Origin: Metaphire vulgaris
Lineage: Eukaryota; Annelida; Clitellata; Crassiclitellata; Megascolecidae
Assembly: GCA_018105865.1 (NCBI GenBank)
Contig: CM030832.1
Location: 13,977,919-14,041,918 of the forward strand
Length of the DNA stretch: 64,000 nt
Direction: 5' to 3'
Below are positions 25,283 through 38,266 of this stretch, piece by piece (position 1 is the stretch's first letter; each line of letters begins with the position of its first letter). The translations under genes and the position numbers were made by a program. Under the pieces are notes generated by a model. It searched no databases and was not told the DNA's origin. It saw only the letters and a program-made list of their open reading frames with translations.

Positions 25283-25305
25283 GTGTCGGCCCGTTCTTAC
25301 GTCAT

Positions 25306-25332
25306 ACCAGGGAGGCTTACAGCCTCCCTGGT
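25306..25332. repeat. 27-bp perfect palindrome insertion
   Basis: ACCAGGGAGGC, a 5-base loop TTACA, then GCCTCCCTGGT. It is flanked by CAT on both sides. The homologous Harbinger copy at about 61.17-61.19 kb has a single CAT and no insert, so this is an insertion with a 3-bp duplication. Confidence 0.8.
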
Positions 25333-25565
25333 CATACTTTACTTTAGGGGTCTGACTTTTTGTTACGTCGCGTTACGTAGGAGGGAGGGGTAAAAAAGTG
25401 CCAAAATCGCATTACGTCATTTATGGATGACCCCTTACGGCGCTTAAGTAATTGTCATGTATAATAATAATGCTTCGTGACAATTTGACGGTTTTAGGTA
25501 TTAGTTACCAGGATAGCAGTGACTTAACAAAATTCCTTGCTGTCTTTGTGATCCAGCATTCCAGC

Positions 25566-26298
25566 TAGGGATGTGTTAGGAAATTTCCGAAAATTTCCTC
25601 TGAAAATTTGAGGCACTTTTCCGGAAAGGAAAAGTTGATTATTATTGTTATTTATTATAATTATTATTACTGTTTATTATTAGTATTTATTACTACTGAT
25701 TACTATTACTGATATCTATTATTATTTTTTATCATTATTACTATTTATAACTATTCATTTGTTGGGCATTTATTAACAAGTTAACAACTGTCAGTATGGT
25801 AGCGCTATATAATGTCTGAGTCGGAAGTCGCAGAGAACCAGTTACCAGAGTACGCGACGCCGTTTTGCTGTCTGATTTGTTAAAACTATAATAAATCTCG
25901 ATGTTATGCGAAAAATTATCGAATTGTCACAAAACAAAACTAAACACTTGTTTATTTTACGGTTTTTACCATAGTCTCGCACTCTCGCCAGCACTCGATG
26001 CGACACATTCGTGAATATTCATAAGGTGAAGCTGGTTCCCTGAGCAGCAAGTAGAATACTTAAATTGGCGAGATCTCGTTAAAATATCGGAGAACCCGTT
26101 TTCGACCAATTTCCCCCCTATGTGCCAAAAATATATAATAAAACTTCGTTTTCTTAGCTGTGGGACCTGCGGTAATTAATTTTGTCCACTGCTGTCTGTT
26201 TACCTCTAAAAAAGAGAAGTTTTGAAGGTTTTTAAAACTTTTCCGGAAATTTCCGAAAATTTCCGGCCATTCTACTTTTCGGAAAAGTTACATCCCTA
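25566..26298. mobile_element. hAT element with perfect 8-bp target duplication
   Basis: Termini TAGGGATGTGTTAGG and AAAAGTTACATCCCTA, flanked by identical attccagc (25558-25565 and 26299-26306). Subterminal regions repeat TTTCCGGAAA and TTTCCGAAAATTTCC. 733 bp, non-autonomous. Confidence 0.92.
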
Positions 26299-26571
26299 AT
26301 TCCAGCCCATAATTTCTGACGCCTAGATCTGTACACATTTCACTTTGGTTACTGCCGCTAATAATTTCCATAGTTATTAAAAATCCTATTTGTCTGATCA
26401 TGGCCATGGAGATCCTAGAAATAACTGCTTTGTTTCAATCCCTGCATGTGTTTACTTGGTTACAGCCAATAAAACACACGGTCAATCAACACTAAATTGC
26501 TTTTAAAATGTGTATACTGTATTATGATTCATTTGGCCTGTTTCACATGAGCTCCCAAATTCCATTTTGTG

Positions 26572-26685
<114 letters not shown>

Positions 26686-26689
26686 CAGT

Positions 26690-27845
26690 TTCAGGCTTTA
26701 TCTTAATCCTAATCAGTAATCACACTAACAGTTTGATAAGCATGTCAGTCAACAGGCAATAGAGGGCAATAAAAAGTAAGCCCGTAGGAATAAATGACTG
26801 CTTTACGTACACACAATGATCTGTAGCACATGAAAGCAATTATTTAACACAAGCTGAAATTGTCCTTAAATTAGGGCTGGACTAGGACTCAACTTGAAAT
26901 TGTACTTAACTAGGGATGAACTAGAACTCAAAAGAAATAAGTCTTGATAATTACATAATACTAACTTGAAATAGATGTTTGAAATATTCAAAACAATTTA
27001 CATTATCAAACTTTCAAGGTTCATGGCACTATCACCACAAAGCAAAAGTCATAGTAAAGTTAAAAATCCATAGTAAAGTTTTAACATGTCACACTGTTTA
27101 ACTTAATGTTATGTGAAATGAAGATACAGTTGACTATTATACCCTTCACAAATTTCATTAACCCTCGCACTTCTAAAGGGTGGTTGCCATCCAACTTCGG
27201 TATTTAAAAAAATGTTCAGATATCTCACAAGACATTTTCAAGCACTTTTACACACATTTTGACAGATTTTGTGATCCTTTTGCTACTAGCACAGCAGAGA
27301 ATGCAATAGGAACAGCTATCGACATTCCAAGTGCAGTAACAGCGCTGCAACCCCACTTGAATCAAGAACTTCAATTTTGAGATGTAATGCCTAAATGTAA
27401 AATAATGACAGGCTTACAAGAAGGTCAAATATAACAAAAGCAAAGTAATATTATGTAAATTCTGTAAAAGAGCCTAAAACAAACATTCAAAGCACACTTT
27501 ATATGCAGGAATTGCATTGGACAGTAACCAATGTTGAATGAGATGCGATTGACATGACCGTATTTCATGACATTTGGCAGCATATATTACGGTATACATT
27601 TATTAGCACATAACTGACGCTGACTGCTTGAAATACAAGTATAATAGTAAGAAAACATATCTTTAGTCATTTAAATAAATTATGGTATGTAGCCAAATAA
27701 CCTTGCAATTTTAGCATCAATGGCCTAAAACTAAAAAATCTGATTTAAAAAAAATTTCTATAGGGTATTTATGTTTAATGGTTAAAAACTTGTACAATGG
27801 GAAAAAATTAACAATATGAAATAATTTTGCAGAGAATCCAACTGT
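26690..27845. other. no gene seen
   Basis: AT-rich, with no supported exon or repeat boundary. Confidence 0.5.
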
Positions 27846-27849
27846 ATAT

Positions 27850-28061
27850 AACAATAAGACAGTGGGGTTTCGGGACAGGTCCTTCCGACGTGGGGGCTCC
27901 ACCTCGTGGAACTCGCTCCCGAAGTCGCTTAGTCGAGACATTTCCGAATCGGTTCCGAAAACAGATGAAAACACACTTGTTTAATATCTCATTCATTCTT
28001 GTAAAGCACTTTTGACTTTGGCCCTGTAGGCTATGCTTACAGTGCTCTAAAAATTGTCTTG

Positions 28062-28099
<38 letters not shown>
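27850..28099 (+). mobile_element. L2/CR1-like LINE 3' end with (AAT)n tail
   Basis: A plus-strand frame carries the late-RT motif SWNSLPKSLS and LVETF...KTHLF, then GTAAAGCACTTTTGA-type 3' UTR and (AAT)n from 28064 to 28097. Only the last few tens of codons remain. Confidence 0.65.
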
Positions 28100-29160
28100 A
28101 ATTTTCAGAGGCTGGGCCAAGATAGACGGATATGGGTGGCAACATCCCTAACAGAAGATGTTACGTAAAAGCCTAGCAAGTGCGAGGAATAACACATGCC
28201 AACACGATCAATGTCAAATGGCTTTGATGCCAATAGCTAAAAATTCAAGTATCTCTTGGCACAGTGCACCTGAATGCAATATGCATAACTTACTATTGAT
28301 ACCGGTTTAGTGCGAGGATTTTTTGAGAAGTGTGCTGGACTGAGCCTCACTGAGGTCCTACATTGCAGGGAAAAGTGTGGAAATTTCCCATTTATGCTCC
28401 TACTTCACCTCACTTCACATAGGCAAATGCAGCTTAAGCGGACATTGCAGTTGGTTATACTGTATATGCAAAAACTGTGAGCAAATTGCGGCGTTTTTGG
28501 TATCGTGCTCCACATTCCCCATAAAAAAACGGCTGACGAACAAAAAAGTAATAGAATTTTAAAAAGGACAACCAAACATGCTCTGGTCCCTGTATATCTA
28601 TGTTTATATGAGTAAAATAGTGAACAGTGTGAAGTATGATGTAAAATAGCACACAATGCAGATAAAATTGCCGCATATATATGTGGAAATTGCAATGCCA
28701 AAAAAATTAAAAAAGCGCGATGCAATAAACAAATTTTTATAAATATGCGATCACAATTTCGCACTAAACCGGTATGACTAACTGCTAATAATAGTAAATA
28801 GAAATTGCATGTGCTGTAGATACAATTTAGCATGTGCTTCTGATATGAAGAACTGTGAAAAAACTCTAAAAAGTCTACATACCTAATGGTAACATGATAA
28901 TTTAATAAAAACAGTACAACTACAAAAGCCAGCTGAACCATTTTGTGCACTGAAAAATTAAAACCATTCATTGTACGAATTGCAACAGGGCTACTCAAAG
29001 ATGAATCATCCCTGTAAACATTTAAAACTTTAAAAAGGTCATTCAAATTCAACATATCACCAGAATTTACTAAAATGTGCACCAATCATAAATAATTATA
29101 GTGGAAGTGCTTCTGAGAGCTTGTCCAGAAGAGGCACTACACAACTATACTGCTATATCT
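28100..29160. other. no gene supported
   Basis: A 226-codon minus-strand frame (28405-29085) exists, but it is hydrophobic, AT-driven and lacks recognisable domains or convincing splice limits. I do not call it. Confidence 0.5.
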
Positions 29161-29162
29161 AT

Positions 29163-29241
29163 ACAGGGTGGTGCAAAAAAACAGACTATATCAAATGCCA
29201 AACCTAATGTGACTAGTCCGATTTTTCTTGTGCCACCCTGT
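29163..29241. mobile_element. 79-bp mariner-like MITE
   Basis: ACAGGGTGGTGCAAAAAAA faces its inverse TTTTTCTTGTGCCACCCTGT across only about 40 bp. Tc1/mariner ends of this kind insert at TA. The left flank has TA; the right has TG. Confidence 0.55.
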
Positions 29242-29258
29242 GTACGTGTGTATGTATG

Positions 29259-29263
<5 letters not shown>

Positions 29264-29329
<66 letters not shown>
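29264..29329. repeat. (TA)n microsatellite
   Basis: About 33 TA units immediately beside the mini-MITE. Confidence 0.98.
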
Positions 29330-29332
<3 letters not shown>

Positions 29333-31660
29333 TACATAGCCATTCAACACAACTCTTTTCATTTATTTCAACAGTTAATATCTGAAACCTCATTTTGAAT
29401 CATGACTTCCATCTATTTTTTTGACTGCAGTAATTGACTATTTTCAGCAGCAATGAAAATGTCTCCACTCCAACAAAAGGGTTAAAATGACAACACATTG
29501 TGTTCACATATTAAACTATGCTGTAGCTACAATGCAATTAACAAATTCTCCAACTCAAAATGGAGCAATCCTGAAGTTATCTAAGTTGATACCGTGCACA
29601 ATGAGCTCCTAAACACGACAGCAATATCACTTCATACAAAAGTAAAATCACCAGCAGATAAATCTAGAATCCTATGCAACATTCAGTGCAATAATCCCTT
29701 TGCTTCTCAAAATAGATCAGGAACCATTTGTTCCTGTTACACCACAATGAATTTACCATGCATATAATGTTATAATTTGCATAGTTCTTCTATTAATTCC
29801 TCCACGTCTACCGGTACTCATCATAACTTCATGTTCAGGATATGCCAATTAAAGAACTACAATTTTAAGTTTTAGAGTGACATTTAGAGTCATAAGTAAG
29901 ATGAAAAAAAGAAGTAGAAAATACTCGTGGATGAGGGCACAGTGACCTTTCTATATGTCAAAATAGGAGGACATACTCCGGAGACAGAAATAAAGAAATC
30001 CTGATGAATAGAAGAGGAGATGAGAGAACAAGCATGAGTTCTTAAGCAACAGACAAGAAAGGAGGAGAGGCGGTAACATTTAAAACACTTGTATAAATAT
30101 TTAAGAAATATTCAGCACTGTTCTTGCAGACCGGACTTCCTTGATACTTAAAATGAAAGAGCCAACATTTGCTAAGTTATTCAAATTCACTAGTGTCAAG
30201 AAACCAAAGCCTTTACTGAAAAACTCTCGTGCCTTTGTTCTCTGCTCTCAGTTTCTATGTCAAATAGTCCACTATTGTGATGGCGGCAGCAGCTGTTGCA
30301 AGGAAAATGCTAAAGCAAACTGTGTGATGCTAAAAAGTCAACGCTAACATTCATAATGAATTACGACACAATCGCCATTGGTGCTTCAAGTTTCCGTCAG
30401 AATTGCACAGTGACGCCTAATGTCTATACATGCACACATCTCGGGTGAATTCTAATAAATATTAGCTCCAGTCTGAGATTACATCTTAAAATCTAAACGA
30501 ACTATTCAAAATGGGAAATGCGCATAAGCTATACACAAATACACAAACTAAATGGATAACATGTTACATCAACCTGCAGTTCACCAGCTTCACATCTATG
30601 ACCGGCTATTTTAATAAAATAAAACTTAAAACTCGACAAAGAAAATAATTAACCAAAACCAACCAAACTGAAAATTTCACATCTACAACAATGACTATCT
30701 TTGAACCAGTTACTTGTTAGCTCTTTTTAGCTAAAGATAGCAGCTACTATAAATACAGCTACTATAAAGACATATGTCAATAAAACACCATAAATACTTG
30801 CATATGCTTCGTAGTCACATGGCAACACCAACGTAAACAAGTTTCACAATTAAAGACATTCATACCAACTTGTGAACATTAACTTAACTTCACAACGCAA
30901 GAAAAATGTACACAACATAGTGATGACAAAATAAAGCTGAACCTGCTAACAGACAGGCAGCAATGCCCATTAAAAACATATGCTTAGTATACATATTCAC
31001 AACATTTGAGAGAACAGGTAATTTCTTAGTTTGTCATACTACCAATTGAAACATGCAGAAAAACAGAAGCTAAAGAGTCGTCTTGGAAGAGAACATTAAA
31101 AATTCATTCTGAGTGTAATTGGTAAGTAAATGTTCTGCATAAACCAGAAAAAGCATTTACATCTTTACTTTTAAGGCAATCATCATAGTACAAAACAACT
31201 TTTCTGAACCGAAACCCAGGAAAGATTTGATTTTCAAGATTATTTCTTAATGCCTCTAAGTGAGATATTGTCCTGAATAAGCAGAAATGAAAACCTGTAG
31301 GCAGACCTGAATCTAAGTTGGTAGGCCAAAATGTTTTACCCTGTTTTGATTTACAACAGCATAAAATGAAAGTTAGTATGAAAGCAGTACAAAGATAATA
31401 AAAGAATGGAGATAAAAACAGAAAATGACATATCCAAGATATGTCTATTTCATAGACTTAATTCTAAAAAAGCTATATGTTTTTACAGGCCTAGACAAGA
31501 AGCTAGTATCTAGACTAGGGTGACCCATGTCTCAGCACTTTCCAAATGGCTTGGAAGATTTTTGGACTTCCAAAAGTTTGACGCATTTCTGCAGCCACTT
31601 AAGAGTGTACACAAACTAGGCATATACGATTCAGATATGCTCCTCCTACTCCAGCACCTT
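29330..31660. other. no gene seen
   Basis: AT-rich. Short open frames only, none splice-bounded with recognisable content. Confidence 0.5.
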
Positions 31661-31664
31661 CTAG

Positions 31665-32366
31665 CAGTGATGTTAACAAAGACTGAACCCCCAAGAACAA
31701 GGGTAAGGACTGACCACAAAAGTACAAGGACTGATCCCCAAGAACAAAGATCAGGGACCAACCTCTGTCAGATAGAAAAAACAGAAAGGCAAAAACAAAA
31801 AACCATTTCAATTCCAATTCCAAAATTATGATGATCTCCATTTATGAGCTTCATGCATTCATTTAATTGGGGTTCATCCATATAGTACATATGCAAAAAG
31901 TAATATTTTTCACACACACTCTCCCAAGTTGCACATAGCATACATAGGAAAAAATCTCCAAAATCTGATTCCCTCAGTGAGTACATACTATATAGATGGA
32001 CCCTTGGCACTCTGGAGTGTCTCGAGCCTTCATCGTGCATTATCTATCAGTGTAAAGCATGCTGAAATTTGTGATTTGAGTTCAACTTAAAGTGCATAAA
32101 ACAGGGAAAGAAAATTCGGTTAGGATGTTGGTATTATAAAACGAGCAATGAATGGCATTTAGAGTAAATGACTTAAAGCAAGTACCGGTATGTAAATCTA
32201 AATACCTGAAAATGACATTTAACTAATTTGGTCTTTGTAAAGACTTTTCAAGGACTAAGTCACAAGGACAAGGACCAACCTGCAAGGATAAGGACATGGA
32301 CAAGGACTAGACCCACAAGGACAAGGACTTCAAATTGGTTCTTAAGGACAAGGATTAACATCACCG
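31665..32366. mobile_element. hAT-like element with ACAAGGAC iterations
   Basis: Termini CAGTGATGTTAAC and GATTAACATCACCG are inverted repeats. Flanks ccttctag and ctttctag match at 7 of 8. Both subterminal regions repeat ACAAGGAC/AAGGACTGA words (left 31695-31765, right 32230-32355). A GGGTTCATCC MITE is nested at 31869-32004. Confidence 0.7.
31869..32004. mobile_element. MITE with GGGTTCATCCATATAG end, copy 2
   Basis: GGGTTCATCCATATAGTACA faces ACTATATAGATGGACCC. It shares the internal words ATGCAAAAAG, TTGCACA and CCTCAGTG with 16283-16416. Nested in the hAT. Confidence 0.65.
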
Positions 32367-32369
32367 CTT

Positions 32370-35300
32370 TCTAGACCCTTTCACTGCCTGAAGTTTAGCT
32401 GCTGCTTTAGTTCTCCATTGACATTTGCTTTTAAGTTAAACAATTTCTGACAATGATTATCAGGTGTATCAGTAATAAATATGAATTACAGTAGGCCAAC
32501 AATAGTACAATAGTGCAACACCAGCTAATTGCCAGTGGGCATGACATTTTATAACCTTCAGTATATAACAGTGACTTGACCCACTCTCCATTACATAATA
32601 TTCTAACCATTTTAGTCTACATTTTATATTCAAAAAATGTGACATCTCATTGGAATTGCATGAAAATAGCTGGCCAAAAATTTTCCCAAATCTTCTCAAC
32701 AGTTCAAGACATCACTTTATTTAAAGCCTTACAATTTCTAATCCCATTCATAAACTTCCACTAGCTGCTTTTTCCATTTGATTCTGAAAATGACTTTAGT
32801 CTAAAAGCAGCTGATTGATGAAGCTTCACAAAAATCCCTATAGTGAATTTCTAATCACTTCGGGGAAATCACATATCAAAATACTTGCAGATAGCTTTAA
32901 CCTATTTCCACGAAAACATATTCAAAACTGTTATTACTTTAAATCTGAAACTACATTCTCTGAGGAACTAGGTATGCAATAAACTCCTGTTAAGGATCCA
33001 GTGATAATTCTTACAACCCTTCATCATTGGCTACTAGATCTCTATCTGCATGCAGCCTCAGACTAAATCTCGTCTAAGCTCATTCTCAGCTCACAGCATC
33101 AAGACATTTGTGAGTTTCAAAAAAATAGCATAAGATCTGTTCACACTTAGAGAAGCTTAGTAACCACCAATAAAGAAACATCCACAGGTGCATAACTGAA
33201 TTGGGTAAAAAATTAAACAATGCCCAGAAATTCATTTAATTTCTATAAAGTCATGACAGTAATGCAGTGGGCATCAGTCTATGGCTGTCAGAGAAACAGA
33301 GATTATGTAACTTCTCAAAGGTTACAAGACAATGCATGTGGCAGATTCCAAGTCACTGAGCAAGAACCATCACCATGATATCATTAAAGGCCCAAATATT
33401 CTTCCAGTATCATAAAAATCACAATATCAGCTACGTTAAACCAGACCTATAATGTCTCTGTTGCACTATGAAAAGACATTAGGAATAAACAGAAACTGGA
33501 AGTTTTTATGCACCAACAAATATATAAATCGAACACACAAAATTGACAGAAAGTAATATTTCATGCAATTACTAAGAATGCCATATGTTATCTCCAAACT
33601 GCTCTCATTTCCAGTTTTCACAAATGCTAATAAAAGTTAAAATGTATGCTTCATAAACTGACTTAAGCAAAAGTCCACAATTTTTTCTGTTGAATAAATC
33701 TGCAGATTCAGTACATCAGTAATTTCACTGATGCCTGAAGATGTCCTTAAAACGTGGTTTACATTTACCGGTATATATACTAAATTATATTTTATTTCGA
33801 TCATCACTTTCGATGATTTACTCTTTAAAGTAATATGAACTAAAAAAACAATATTAAAGCCTTACTTTTAAGCAAATTCTTAATTTTTACTTGGCTTTAA
33901 TTCATTATCACTTAAATGAATGTTAGCAAAGCACATTTCTCACTCACTGAGATCACAATTACAGAAATCCAGCTTATAAATTACCAGCCTGCAAGAAATC
34001 TCAGAAGATGTCTACAAATGCAGTACATATCATACCAACCTCAAATCTCTGACTAGGCCCTAAATCATTAATGCAACTTTCAGAAACCTTCATTGAGCAA
34101 CACTGATATCAATCTCTATAAATGGGCATTGCTCATATTATGGTTTGAACAGATATTTTTAAAACGCACAAACAAAACAGTTAGTTTTCAAGTTTCTTTC
34201 AAGATGTCAGCACAGTGAAGAAAAGATGCAATAAAACTTTAGGACAAACGTATGTACAGCAATACCAATATAGTCACTACCATCATAATAATCACAAAAT
34301 TCGTTCCATCCACATTTCACTCGAGTGACGTCATAAAGCAATCACTAATCAGCTACTCTTATAAATTTAAAACATTTTAAAAAAACTTATGATGTTGCAA
34401 ATTCAAAATCACATACAAATCTAAATGAGAATCAAGCTTCAAATAAAACACTGTGATAACAGTATTTACTCTAGTAGAATCTATCCAACCTCCTGCATAC
34501 CCTTAAAATGGAAAATGTCACAGAAATGAACACCACAGACATATACCTCCTATATCTCACAACCAGAAGCTCTGTGCTAGAGTGAGTAAGCAAGAGTAAG
34601 CAAAAAGCAAAACCATCAATTAAACTAGATCAAGAGGTGATTGAAACAAAGCACATCAAGCGATTTGATTCAAAAGGCAGCAACAGCCATTTCTACTTTA
34701 TTTTCAAACTATAGTTAGAGCCAAACAGGTACAGTGTACATTCAATTTTTCACTTTTAAATCTGGGAATAACTAGCTACCTAAAACTAAGATAAGTTTAA
34801 ACAGCGTTCCACTATACCGACTGCATGTGAAACAGGAAAGATTTTCAAGAAAATAATGTCAAGAGTCATGCAAACGACCAATCGCCAACACACAGTAAAA
34901 AAATAAACTTTGCATCACCGGCTAAAAATTGAAGCTCTTAAGGCAAATATCTATAGGCAAATTTCAAAAACCAACCATAAAGTCACATATAACTGGTCCA
35001 AAGAAAAGTCAAAAACTATGCAAACACAACACCCACTTTTAAATGCATCAAATTAATAATAAACTGCTAAAAACACCAGCAGATGCAGTTAAAATTGAAA
35101 TGCATATGCCTTGTACATCTTCTGAGATTAACATATCTGACCATGCAGAGAAGACAACAACAAACGCTGTGTAAATAAAACATTTGACATGTAACACTTG
35201 CAACATAACAGCAAACAAATGGACACAAACATGCTTAATGATATATCTAATGAGAATTTAGTAAATGCACGGACAATTTTGAAGATATCATAGACAAGAA

Positions 35301-36610
35301 CATTACAGATTTAACAAAACTAACACAATTTTCACTTTTTGCAAACTTTACAGATGAGACAAGATAATAATCATCAGCAGCAACTGTACACGACTATTTG
35401 ATCAATCAAAAAATGCTGATCAATGTTTATTAATTCAAATGAATCCGAATACAAAGAATCTGTAAAATCAAGTTTATAAAGCACCGACACACAAGTGTCA
35501 CAACTGCTGCACATGAAAGTCGCTGTCAAAGAATAAATACAAATGCCTTTAAAGCACTTCTATTACCAATACCAAAGCTTTCAATATTGGGAATAACCAA
35601 ATGATGTCAAAACTCAGCCATTTGATTGATTAGCTCAAAATGTAAGGTCTTGGCACATTCAGTCCATCAGTAACCCGTTAATGTGCAGCACATAGGGGAT
35701 AAACCCTTACAAAATTTACATATAAATTCCTGCCCACTTGGCTTTGTTTAGGTCCATAGTAAACATACAACAGCAATATACCCACCAATTAACCAACAAT
35801 TTATTACTCATGGGTCATTAATTTCTAGTAAGAGAACACTAATTTACAATTTTTAATAAAATGAAATCCCAATATAATACTAAGTACTAAATTTTACTGA
35901 TCATCTGCAATTTTGGAATGTAAATAGTTGTTGAATGTAAGGACTTTAATACCTATACACATGTGATGGCAGGTGATTGCTTGCGTCTAAGCTTGACAAT
36001 AATTAGTTTTATCAGCCCATGCTGATGGTAGTGACCAGAGTGGTTTTGAGCTCAAAGAGATGAAGAGGGATTGCCAATAGCATCACACATAACGGATATC
36101 TCTAATTTAACACATGCGCACAAACAACATAGAGACAAAAACGGTGGTGCTGGTGATGAAGGAAAAATCTCAAGTAGGTTGGCTCTGAACTGATGACCAG
36201 TAAAGAGCATTGTTGTTGAGTTTGACAGATAGAGTCAAACATTTTCACTTTATATCTCATTGCTTGATGAGATCCCATTTTCTGCTGCAAACATAAAATT
36301 TGCAATATTTCATAGCTCATTCATTTCAAATGGTGACAAGAAAATGCTGTCAGAATTTTTATTGCAATGAATCTTTCTTTTCCTTGTAAGCATTTGATGC
36401 CAAAACTCTTACCCATCTAGGATATCTTCAAGGCAGTACCTACTATGACAGTGCCAATCAATAATGGTAAAGCAAAATAGCATTAACTGAAACTGACTAA
36501 TATAACAAGTGAATCCATTTGAACCAGCAGCTGTAAGACATAGGCAAATAGCACTGCTGCCACCAAAGATGACCATCTGATTATCATGCATATTCAAGAC
36601 ACATCAAACA
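32370..36610. other. long AT-rich stretch, no gene seen
   Basis: No exon, domain or clear mobile-element end was found. Open frames are short and low in information. Confidence 0.5.
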
Positions 36611-36612
36611 GA

Positions 36613-37157
36613 TACCGTATTATCTCGCATATAAGACGCACTTTTTCCCCTTAAAATATCGGTACAAGGAGTGGGTGCATATTATACATAGAAATAAATT
36701 TTATGTACATACAATTTTATGTACACAACGTACATAATTTTAATTTAACCGTATTTTTACGCATATAATACGTGTGTTAAATGGGTTTTTACCTAGGCGG
36801 TTGGTGGTGAAGAAAAACGTTGTTTGCACATCAATTTTCAAAAAGAATTTTCCAGAAAATTGTGGTTGTCTAGGTTACTCAATAAACATTGTCATTTATA
36901 GCCAAAAAAACATGATTAGGCTTATTGTTTTATGGCTTAATGACGGCCGCTGGTGGAGAGAAACTGTCTACTCTTCCAATTTTAGGCAGAATTTGAAAGA
37001 CAATTGTGATTATCCAGGTTAATTAATAGAGATTCTCATAGGAAATTTTGGGTACGTATTATACATAGGTATCAACATTTTTACATTATAACTCTAGAAA
37101 CTAAGGGTGCAGATTATACATAGTTGCATATTATACCCAAGATAATATGATATATAA
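36613..37157. mobile_element. DNA element with ACCGTATTATCTCGCATATA end
   Basis: ACCGTATTATCTCGCATATA and, inverted on the right, ATATTATCTTGGGTATAATATGC are related ends. GCATATTATACATA-type words recur near both. The superfamily is not determined. It contains a diverged 115-bp duplication (36782-37025). Confidence 0.45.
36782..37025. repeat. diverged tandem duplication in the 36.6-kb element
   Basis: The two units encode similar plus-strand peptides (IFKKNFPENCGCLGY and NFRQNLKDNCDYPG) and share spacing of CGGT/GGCCG, GGTGG and CAGGTTA words, with many substitutions. The similarity may be of DNA origin only. Confidence 0.5.
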
Positions 37158-37159
37158 CA

Positions 37160-38266
37160 TCTGAGGCTGTTAATTTCAAGATAATAGCACACAAAATTTG
37201 AAGAGCCATGGCATTCCACCCAATGAGATTTTCACTTGAATTCTCCACTAAGCAAAACATGCATCAAAATTTTGGCTGCCGAGTGCCATATTTTTCAGGT
37301 CACAGCTAAAACCTGTTAAGACACTTTCAGACACTTTCATCCATATTACAGACGTGTCAAAATATGTGAAGTTTGCCAGGTTTCAGATGGCCACGTGTGT
37401 CAATTTTTCAATTTGCTGAGTCAGCGTGGAATAATTGGGTTAAAGCACAAGTTCACAATGCTTCTGTAGGACAGTCATTAAATGCTAAGATTCATTTGCT
37501 TTGGAAAAATCACTCATTAATGTATAACTGTGGCAATAATCTCACAGAAAAATCATTTGGCACACTACCTTACATTATCGATGGTAGACCATAAAATCAA
37601 AATGCTACAACGCCACCAAAATACTACCATGTGTGTGTGTTTGTATTAATACAAACAAGCCTCAATTCAAGCCATATATCTTGAAATGAACTATACAGAT
37701 ACCTGTCAAACATTTTCATATTTCTATTTTTAAAAATTATTTAAAGAAAATTAAAGTGATCATATGAACATAGGCAATAGAGTAAAGCACGCAACCATGC
37801 ATCTTTCTTTATCAAGCAAATTTTAAATTCTTGTACCAAATTTTGTTGAGAACTAATTGATGAAAATGATGAAAATCAGAAAAAGTAGCATTCACATGTA
37901 GTACACAAAACACGTAACACAGAAATTTCTTTGCTAAGACATAATTTAACATGAGACATGGTCTAACATTTTAAAATGGTCATCAATAAAAATAATCACT
38001 TGATATATGTAACATAAAACAAAATTAAGCATCTTTGGTAATGTACCCAGTGTGCATTCAAGTGCCCTTGCAGAAAGAATTTTTTTTGAAAATTCATAAG
38101 GCAAACCTAAAAAGCAAAAAGCAAAGAGCACAAAATTAAGTAAGCTCCCAATTGAAACACCTTTCATTGGACAACTCAATACTGCTTATACTTTTTTTAA
38201 TAAAAAAACTCAAGAAAAGAAAGACATTAAAGCCAACCGGGATTACTTACAAATAAAAACCACACC
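37160..38266. other. region downstream of the menin stop
   Basis: Includes the presumed menin 3' UTR (minus strand, below 38267). A GTAAGT lies about 20 nt after the stop and might be a 3' UTR donor. No confident poly(A) signal was fixed, and no further gene is seen. Confidence 0.4.

Larger units (their letters stand above)
23557..25434. mobile_element. PIF/Harbinger-like element copy 1, carrying nested insertions
   Basis: Ends GGGCTCGTCCACAAATGACG and TTACGTCATTTATGG...CCCC are inverted. They are flanked by a 3-bp TTA on both sides, the target preference of PIF/Harbinger. It aligns end to end with 60896-61283 once the nested hAT (23835-25282) and a 27-bp palindrome (25306-25332) are removed. 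Near 23588 there is a run of about 14 G. Confidence 0.75.

Noticed and set aside
28405..29085. 226-codon minus-strand open frame
   Set aside because: Hydrophobic, AT-driven composition, overlaps a shorter frame in another phase, no recognisable domain and no convincing splice sites.
29101..29393. Overlapping ORFs on both strands with IYIYIY runs
   Set aside because: Translation of the (TA)n repeat and the mini-MITE.
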